The notes under the pieces: model-generated
The model's input: only the letters and a program-made list of their open reading frames with translations
Database searches by the model: none
Told to the model about the DNA's origin: nothing
Part shown: positions 4,489 through 8,631 of the stretch, one piece after another
Numbering within the stretch: position 1 is the first letter of the stretch
Layout: every line of letters begins with the position of its first letter
Assembly (NCBI GenBank): GCA_029856055.1
Contig: JAHQWF010000021.1
Coordinates: 1-8,631, forward strand
Direction of reading: 5' to 3'
DNA from: Candidatus Njordarchaeota archaeon
Lineage (GTDB): Archaea; Asgardarchaeota; Njordarchaeia; Njordarchaeales; Njordarchaeaceae
DNA length: 8,631 nt
Program-made: the position numbers and the translations under genes

Positions 4489-6278
4489 AGAAGATGAGAA
4501 AGGGAAGTGAGACTGCTAAGATATATGAGGCATATAAATCCCTGTTTTCACTTCCAAGTAAAGAGAAGATAGCTATAATTAATCTCTTAGAACTTGCCTT
4601 GCTATGTATAATTCTCTGGATCATAGATATAGAAAATTTTTACGCTTATCTATTATTAACTATTTATTATCTAATATATATTTTAATAATTAAATTAACA
4701 GTGCTTTTTAAAGAGACAACCCTGGATTTAAGGAGGTCTTTGGGTTTAAGTGCTATAACTAATGGGGTCGGTTTTTTATGTTTTCTTTTAGGGCTGACTA
4801 TTAAACATGTTTCATATGAGGCTTTTAAGTTTCTTTCTCTTCTAAGTGCGGGTTTCATAACTATTATAACTGGTTTGGTTCTTTATACTAACTCAGCTAT
4901 CTCTTTCCCTCGATCCCTTTTTTCATCATTAACGATCGCTAGCTTAATAGCATTTATACTTAATTATATTTCAGGTTACGTAATTTTTAATGACATTATA
5001 ACTTTTCTCGCGGGATTGATGATCTATGTTCTTACAATGATCTCGATAATATTCATTCCTACGAGGCTGGCATCAGTTATAGGTAACATAGACGGGATAG
5101 AATTGACTAGAGGATTTATTTTCGCATGGGTCATGAAAAGTTATAGAAAGTTAGAAAGAGTTTTGAAAAGGATCTCTATAAAAAGAAGAGTCCCAATGGG
5201 GTTTATAAGAGTGAGGAAATTAAACTCGGGTGAAGAACTTTACATCATTATATCAAATATTCATCCTGGCCCCTTCTTGAACGTAGGTAGTGCGAATTTA
5301 CCATATATGGTAAGCAATTGGTTTAAGAAAAATGCTAATTGCGACGCAATATTGCTTCATGGTACATGTAGTCACTCAGAGAATCTACCTAGTCGGGATG
5401 AGGTAGAACGAGTAATCGCTAAATTTAATGAAATCAGATTAAGAATACCACTTGAGGAATATAGGGGCACAATTATACGCAAGAAATTCGGTGATTTGAC
5501 TTTTCTATGGAATATAATAAACCAGAAAGTTTTTTTAGCAATAACTAAAAGTCCTAAGCCGATGGATGATCTTTATATTGGGGTCGGAATTTTATTCAGA
5601 GAATTGTTGCGATCCAGAGGATTGGATGGACTAATTATTGACAATCATAATTCACTTAAAGAGCCCTCTGCTACGCCATTGATAGGGCTCGAAGACAGAG
5701 AAACTAGAGATATAATTTCGGAGACACGGAATTTTCTCGCTAATTATGACAAAATAGAATTCAAGACAAAAATTGCGATTGGTTGGGGAAATGTTAAATG
5801 TGAGGCTTTAAATATTGATGACGGCCTTGGTCCTGGCGGTGTATGGGCCATCTACCATAATTACGGTAATGAAAATTTTGTTGCTGTAATTATTGATTCT
5901 AACAATCTAGGTACCGGGGTTCGCGAAGAGATAATAAGAGAATTATCCAAGCTTGGATACAATGTAGAGGTATTCACAACTGACACGCACGTAGTCAACG
6001 CGGTAAAGCCTGGAGCAGGGGGATACAAATTGCTCCAGATAAGTAATTTAGATAAATTAATTCCTTGTATAAAGAATGCTGTTAAGACCGCAAAAACTTC
6101 TGCTGAACGTGTAGAGATCGGTGTTCTGGTTGATGAAATTGATGCCCTGATGATTGGGGAGGAAAATGTAAATAAATTACTTTTGGTTTCTATTGTTGGA
6201 AATAAGGCCTTTAAGTTTTCGTTAATAGTTACATCAATTATGTCAATTATTGCCTTTATATTGCTATCTATAATATGA
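4485..6278 (+). CDS. DUF2070 archaeal membrane protein
   Basis: 597 residues of the archaeal DUF2070 family, whose function is not established. The N-terminal third has about six hydrophobic helices (roughly 29-47, 52-74, 89-106, 113-135, 147-165, 171-192). A basic stretch (KSYRKLERVLKRISIKRR, 218-235) then leads to a soluble domain (about 240-560), and a final helix ends the protein (577-597). The soluble domain carries His/Asp clusters typical of a metal or hydrolase site: HPGPF (260-264), HGTCSHSEN (292-300), DNHN (386-389), DGLGPGG (446-452), DSNN (471-474) and TTDTH (498-502). It starts at GTG 4485, overlapping the preceding stop, or at ATG 4494, which has GAGTGA 5 nt upstream. Coupling to aconitase X suggests a membrane role linked to isoprenoid or lipid metabolism; this is inference. 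Confidence 0.85.
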   Translation: MKKMRKGSETAKIYEAYKSLFSLPSKEKIAIINLLELALLCIILWIIDIENFYAYLLLTIYYLIYILIIKLTVLFKETTLDLRRSLGLSAITNGVGFLCFLLGLTIKHVSYEAFKFLSLLSAGFITIITGLVLYTNSAISFPRSLFSSLTIASLIAFILNYISGYVIFNDIITFLAGLMIYVLTMISIIFIPTRLASVIGNIDGIELTRGFIFAWVMKSYRKLERVLKRISIKRRVPMGFIRVRKLNSGEELYIIISNIHPGPFLNVGSANLPYMVSNWFKKNANCDAILLHGTCSHSENLPSRDEVERVIAKFNEIRLRIPLEEYRGTIIRKKFGDLTFLWNIINQKVFLAITKSPKPMDDLYIGVGILFRELLRSRGLDGLIIDNHNSLKEPSATPLIGLEDRETRDIISETRNFLANYDKIEFKTKIAIGWGNVKCEALNIDDGLGPGGVWAIYHNYGNENFVAVIIDSNNLGTGVREEIIRELSKLGYNVEVFTTDTHVVNAVKPGAGGYKLLQISNLDKLIPCIKNAVKTAKTSAERVEIGVLVDEIDALMIGEENVNKLLLVSIVGNKAFKFSLIVTSIMSIIAFILLSII

Positions 6279-6279
6279 T

Positions 6280-7278
6280 CTACTGTCTCCAAAAATCTCT
6301 TAAGATAGTTTCATTGTCGGTCATAACGACAACAGGGAATTTGCTTGTTGTATGATATACGCCCCAATTTCCCATATTATCTACAACAATAACACCCGCC
6401 CTGATATTTATTTCCTCTTCATATTTATCTAAAACAATCTTTGCAGCTTCCGCAGCATTTAACTCATCCAAGTGCTCAATAACTCTTAAACATAATAAGC
6501 TCTTCATTATCTTTTCTCCATGTCCCGTTGCTACACAACCACCTTTTTTCGAAGCATAGATTCCAGCGCCAATTATGGGCGAGTCTCCTATTCGGCCTGG
6601 CCATTTAAGAAATATACCGCCCGTAGATACTCCTGCAACTATCTTTCTGCCGTCAAATGCTACAGCTCCTACGGTGTCTGATACTTGTTCACCTATTTTT
6701 TTACTAATCTCATGACGTATTTCAGGATATTTTTGAACAAATTTTAGGATGTGTGGAAATATGTCTGTCAAATAGTACCTTATATTGTCGTCCTTAATCG
6801 AACCTGTCTCATAGTAATTAAATATCTCCCTAATTGCGGTAATCCATCTATTATAAGAGTATTCTGTGATCAGTTCATTAGGTTTAACTAATAAGCCATA
6901 TAATTTAGCTAGATATTTCGCGCCATCTCCTGCTAAAAGTACATGATTTGTATTCTCCATAACTATTCTAGCCAGAGTTATAGGGTGCATTACTTCTTTC
7001 ACTGATGCAGCTGCTCCAATTTTACCTTCGCTTGTCATTAAGCCGGCATCAACTTCAACTTCACCTAATAAATTAAGAGCGGAACCCCTACCAGCATTAA
7101 AAACCTCATTTTTTTCCATACTTCTAATAGCGTATTCTACAGCATCTAGAGCTCCTTTATTGACTAGAATACGCATTGCTTCTTCAGCTATATTTAAAAG
7201 CATTAATCTCGCTTTTTCGAGTCTTTTTTCACTCCACCTACCGGCTCCGCCATGAAGTATTATTACTCTTGAATTCAC
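6280..7278 (-). CDS. Isoaspartyl peptidase / plant-type L-asparaginase (Ntn-hydrolase)
   Basis: 332-residue precursor of an N-terminal nucleophile hydrolase that cleaves itself into two chains and removes isoaspartyl residues from peptides or hydrolyses asparagine. HGGAG (9-13) and FNAGRGSALN (60-69) mark the alpha chain. DTVGAVAFD (201-209) holds the nucleophile Thr202 freed by autocleavage. STGG (218-221), GRIGDSP (228-234) and TGHGE (251-255) complete the substrate site. All expected catalytic residues are present. The segment before Thr202 (about 140-200) is longer than in bacterial and human relatives as I remember them. Start GTG 7278 directly follows an in-frame TAA, with GGTGAT (7287-7282) as ribosome site. 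Repair of protein damage would suit a hot environment. It is convergent with the DUF2070 gene, with 1 nt between them. Confidence 0.92.
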   Translation of the reverse strand: MNSRVIILHGGAGRWSEKRLEKARLMLLNIAEEAMRILVNKGALDAVEYAIRSMEKNEVFNAGRGSALNLLGEVEVDAGLMTSEGKIGAAASVKEVMHPITLARIVMENTNHVLLAGDGAKYLAKLYGLLVKPNELITEYSYNRWITAIREIFNYYETGSIKDDNIRYYLTDIFPHILKFVQKYPEIRHEISKKIGEQVSDTVGAVAFDGRKIVAGVSTGGIFLKWPGRIGDSPIIGAGIYASKKGGCVATGHGEKIMKSLLCLRVIEHLDELNAAEAAKIVLDKYEEEINIRAGVIVVDNMGNWGVYHTTSKFPVVVMTDNETILRDFWRQ

Positions 7279-7352
7279 TTAATCACCATTGAAAATGTTT
7301 TAATTATTGTTTTAGTTAAATATCTTTTAAGATTTAAAATAGGTGTATTGGG
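7279..7352. promoter_or_regulatory. Divergent promoter region (asparaginase / thiamine-binding protein)
   Basis: 74 nt between two divergent start codons. On the minus strand TATTTAAC (7322-7315) would start transcription near 7293 and leave the GGTGAT site (7287-7282) in the asparaginase leader. On the plus strand TTAAATAT (7316-7323) or TTTTAATTATTG (7298-7309) could serve the other gene; only the latter clearly leaves AGGTG (7341-7345, 7 nt before TTG 7353) in the mRNA. The exact boxes are uncertain. Confidence 0.45.
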
Positions 7353-7661
7353 TTGAGCAGAATAATAGCTGAATTTACACTTATACCCTTAGGTACATGT
7401 AGCACAAGTCTATCACAATATGTTGCCAAAGCTTTAAGGGGCTTGAAAAATAGGGGAATTCAATTCAAGATAACACCCATGTCTACAATTATTGAGGGTG
7501 ATACTTTAGACGAACTATTTGAGTTCATAAAGATAGCTCGTGAAGAAGTAATCAAAGCTGGCATTAAGAGGCTTGTAATCAGCATTAATATAGATGAGAG
7601 ATTAGATAAACCCAATAGAAAAGCTGAAGATAAGGTTAGATCAGTTCAAGAAAAATTATAG
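7353..7661 (+). CDS. MTH1187/YkoF-family thiamine-binding protein (DUF77)
   Basis: 102 residues, the usual length for this small ferredoxin-like protein, which binds thiamine or a related compound. Family hallmarks are IPLGTCSTSLSQYVA (12-26), the TPMST..EGDTLDELF block (41-55) and the C-terminal INIDERLDKPNRKAEDKVRSV, where the DKP and KV-SV pattern is conserved. TTG 7353 is the start: an in-frame TAA lies at 7335-7337 and AGGTG stands 7 nt upstream. No thiamine biosynthesis or transport gene is visible nearby, so its partner is unknown. It is convergent with the following minus-strand gene, 4 nt apart. Confidence 0.88.
   Translation: MSRIIAEFTLIPLGTCSTSLSQYVAKALRGLKNRGIQFKITPMSTIIEGDTLDELFEFIKIAREEVIKAGIKRLVISINIDERLDKPNRKAEDKVRSVQEKL
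7651..7655 (-). terminator. Possible U-tract for the minus-strand 273-residue gene
   Basis: The minus strand reads TTTTT about 11 nt after the TAA of the 273-residue gene, inside the 3' end of the opposing thiamine-binding gene. Confidence 0.35.
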
Positions 7662-7667
7662 TTTTTT
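7662..7667 (+). terminator. U-tract terminator overlapping the opposing stop codon
   Basis: TTTTTT follows directly after the TAG of the thiamine-binding gene. Its last two bases belong to the stop codon of the opposing gene, so one short segment serves both ends. Confidence 0.5.
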
Positions 7668-8487
7668 AGCCAACCAAAATTCTCTTCATGGCTTCAATTA
7701 GTAAATCAACTGGGTCTGTCTCAATCTTATTCATCGTATCGGGCAATATCCTTAAAATTTGCCTTATGACTGTTAAATTGACATTAGGATTTGTCTCAAT
7801 TAGTATAATGCTGTCATTTCCCCTGATGATAGCTCTTTTAATAAATATTTTTGTCCCAAATTCCGTTTCTATGTTTGTTGCGTACTTTGCTACTATAAAT
7901 AATTCAGCCACAATAGCGGGATTATTCACTAAAAGTTGCGTAAAATGTGTCGGTGTAATTGCTGATCTAAGTATGGGGCCGTATTCTTTTGTCATCTCAG
8001 TGTGCGCCATGGAATAAATCCTCAAGTTTCTAATTTTCTCGCATAACGTTATTTCCTTTGGAATAAGACCCTTCACATAAGCTATTATGACTTTTTGTAA
8101 GGCGGTAGGCAGATTATTTTTTGCCATTTCTATTAATGTTTCTGGATAACGTTTGGCGAAAATTTCAATCAACTTGTATTTAATCTGGGGGTTTCCTATT
8201 ATTCCTTCTTGAGCCTGCTCTAGATTTAATCTATTTGTAATATTAAGTGTGCTCATTGTGATTTTTTCTCCAAGATTTATAATTAACCAATTAACTAGTT
8301 GGGAAAAGAACTCTTTGTCTCTCCCTATTTTCTCTATGTATTCTGTTATGCTAACAGGATCCATCCTAAAGAACTTTAATATCCTAGGGCGAGGTAATGA
8401 AATCTCTGGTCGAAATTCCTGCAATAAGTCTTCAAATGTAATGGTACCGCTTTCTTTTTCAGGTGCTTGTTTTGTTGTAGGGCGCAT
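7666..8487 (-). CDS. Hypothetical protein, soluble, 273 residues
   Basis: I do not recognise this family. The first 15 residues are polar and Pro/Lys/Glu-rich and probably disordered. Residues about 17-70 are mixed helical, with a Pro-rich LPRPRILKFF (31-40). About 100-205 look mainly alpha-helical (KLIEIFAKRYPETLIEMAKN, LLVNNPAIVAELFIVAKYA). The end, 211-273, alternates strands and helices (TKIFIKRAIIRG, DSIILIETNP, LTVIRQILRIL, DLLIEAMKRIL), like a small alpha/beta domain. No signal peptide, transmembrane helix or cysteine cluster is seen; the only Cys is C149. It is preferred over the hydrophobic 109-codon frame antisense to it because of its length and its normal charged composition. No Shine-Dalgarno site precedes ATG 8487, so its mRNA may be leaderless or have a short leader. 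Confidence 0.75.
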   Translation of the reverse strand: MRPTTKQAPEKESGTITFEDLLQEFRPEISLPRPRILKFFRMDPVSITEYIEKIGRDKEFFSQLVNWLIINLGEKITMSTLNITNRLNLEQAQEGIIGNPQIKYKLIEIFAKRYPETLIEMAKNNLPTALQKVIIAYVKGLIPKEITLCEKIRNLRIYSMAHTEMTKEYGPILRSAITPTHFTQLLVNNPAIVAELFIVAKYATNIETEFGTKIFIKRAIIRGNDSIILIETNPNVNLTVIRQILRILPDTMNKIETDPVDLLIEAMKRILVG

Positions 8488-8520
8488 AAAAGTGAGTAAT
8501 TCGGGCGCTTTATCTCGAAT

Positions 8521-8534
8521 CTTATATATTAAAA
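8521..8534. promoter_or_regulatory. TATA box for a leaderless mRNA, possibly bidirectional
   Basis: CTTATATATTAAAA is the clearest TATA-like element in the window. On the plus strand its core centres about 24 nt before ATG 8549, which places transcription start at the start codon; no ribosome site precedes that ATG. On the minus strand TTTTAATATATAAG lies about 40 nt before ATG 8487 and could give a leader of about 15 nt. Confidence 0.5.
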
Positions 8535-8548
8535 CTTTACTAAAACCT

Positions 8549-8631
8549 ATGGATGATCTAGAACTTATCGTTGGTGTACGTCAAGCGAATGTAACGCAAA
8601 CACTATATGAATATATTCAAGATCCTACAAC
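8549..8631 (+). CDS. N-terminus of an unidentified gene (partial)
   Basis: ATG 8549 opens a frame that stays open to the window edge, giving 27 full codons. The peptide begins MDDLELIVGVRQANVTQTLY and continues EYIQDPT. It is too short to identify. The TATA box about 24 nt upstream and the lack of a ribosome site point to a leaderless first gene of a unit. The frame is also open upstream to a GTG at 8492, which lacks a ribosome site and would place the TATA box inside the gene, so 8549 is preferred. The next ATG (8553) is out of frame and reaches a stop at once. Confidence 0.55.
   Translation, partial: MDDLELIVGVRQANVTQTLYEYIQDPT

Noticed and set aside
6126..6155. Repeated TGATG motifs in the DUF2070 gene as a second C/D sRNA
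   Set aside because: They encode VDEIDALMIG in a conserved frame, the C boxes are imperfect, and no CTGA lies at guide spacing.
5861..6292. 143-codon minus-strand frame
   Set aside because: It lies wholly antisense to the DUF2070 soluble domain, with low-complexity Ser/Thr/Ile content and no family motif. It is a shadow.
7688..8017. 109-codon plus-strand frame with a hydrophobic translation
   Set aside because: It is antisense to the longer 273-residue gene, has no ribosome site, and its hydrophobicity is what the complement of a helical charged protein often gives.
1..8631. tRNA genes, CRISPR repeats, insertion sequences or defence genes
   Set aside because: No cloverleaf sequence, regularly spaced repeat, transposase or terminal inverted repeat was seen in any gap. 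The genes are metabolic or of unknown function and look like ordinary chromosome.

Overview
The window looks like the chromosome of an archaeon, probably a thermophile or other member of the Thermoproteota (TACK) side. It is AT-rich and densely packed. Arg is mostly AGA/AGG and Ile often ATA. Start codons include GTG and TTG preceded by GGTG-type Shine-Dalgarno sites, and promoters look like TATA boxes, some placed for leaderless mRNAs. The gene families (two-subunit aconitase X, DUF2070, MTH1187-type thiamine-binding protein) are archaeal in character. There is no rRNA, tRNA, CRISPR array or insertion sequence. The exact lineage cannot be read from the sequence.

Layout. 1-83 is the tail of a probable membrane protein. 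165-1322 is a cysteine-rich radical SAM protein. The gap 1323-1468 holds a C/D box guide sRNA on the minus strand, with both guides exactly 12 nt long, a possible TATA box upstream and a U-tract downstream. It also holds the promoter of the next gene and an 11-bp inverted repeat. 1469-2197 is an archaeal member of the 5-formyltetrahydrofolate cyclo-ligase family, followed by a T-tract.

2252-6278 is a tight plus-strand cluster: UbiX flavin prenyltransferase, the small and large subunits of aconitase X (most likely phosphomevalonate dehydratase), and a DUF2070 membrane protein. The last three genes are joined by 4-nt stop/start overlaps. In the archaeal modified mevalonate pathway, phosphomevalonate dehydratase makes trans-anhydromevalonate 5-phosphate. 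A UbiD-type decarboxylase then turns this into isopentenyl phosphate, using the prenylated FMN that UbiX makes. The decarboxylase is not in the window. The coupling makes DUF2070 a candidate partner in isoprenoid or lipid metabolism.

6280-7278 (minus) is an isoaspartyl peptidase/L-asparaginase with an intact catalytic Thr. It is divergent from 7353-7661, an MTH1187/YkoF-type thiamine-binding protein. 7666-8487 (minus) is a soluble protein I do not recognise. It is divergent from a gene beginning at 8549 that runs off the window and appears to have a leaderless promoter. Convergent gene ends are 1 and 4 nt apart, so transcript 3' ends must overlap opposing genes.
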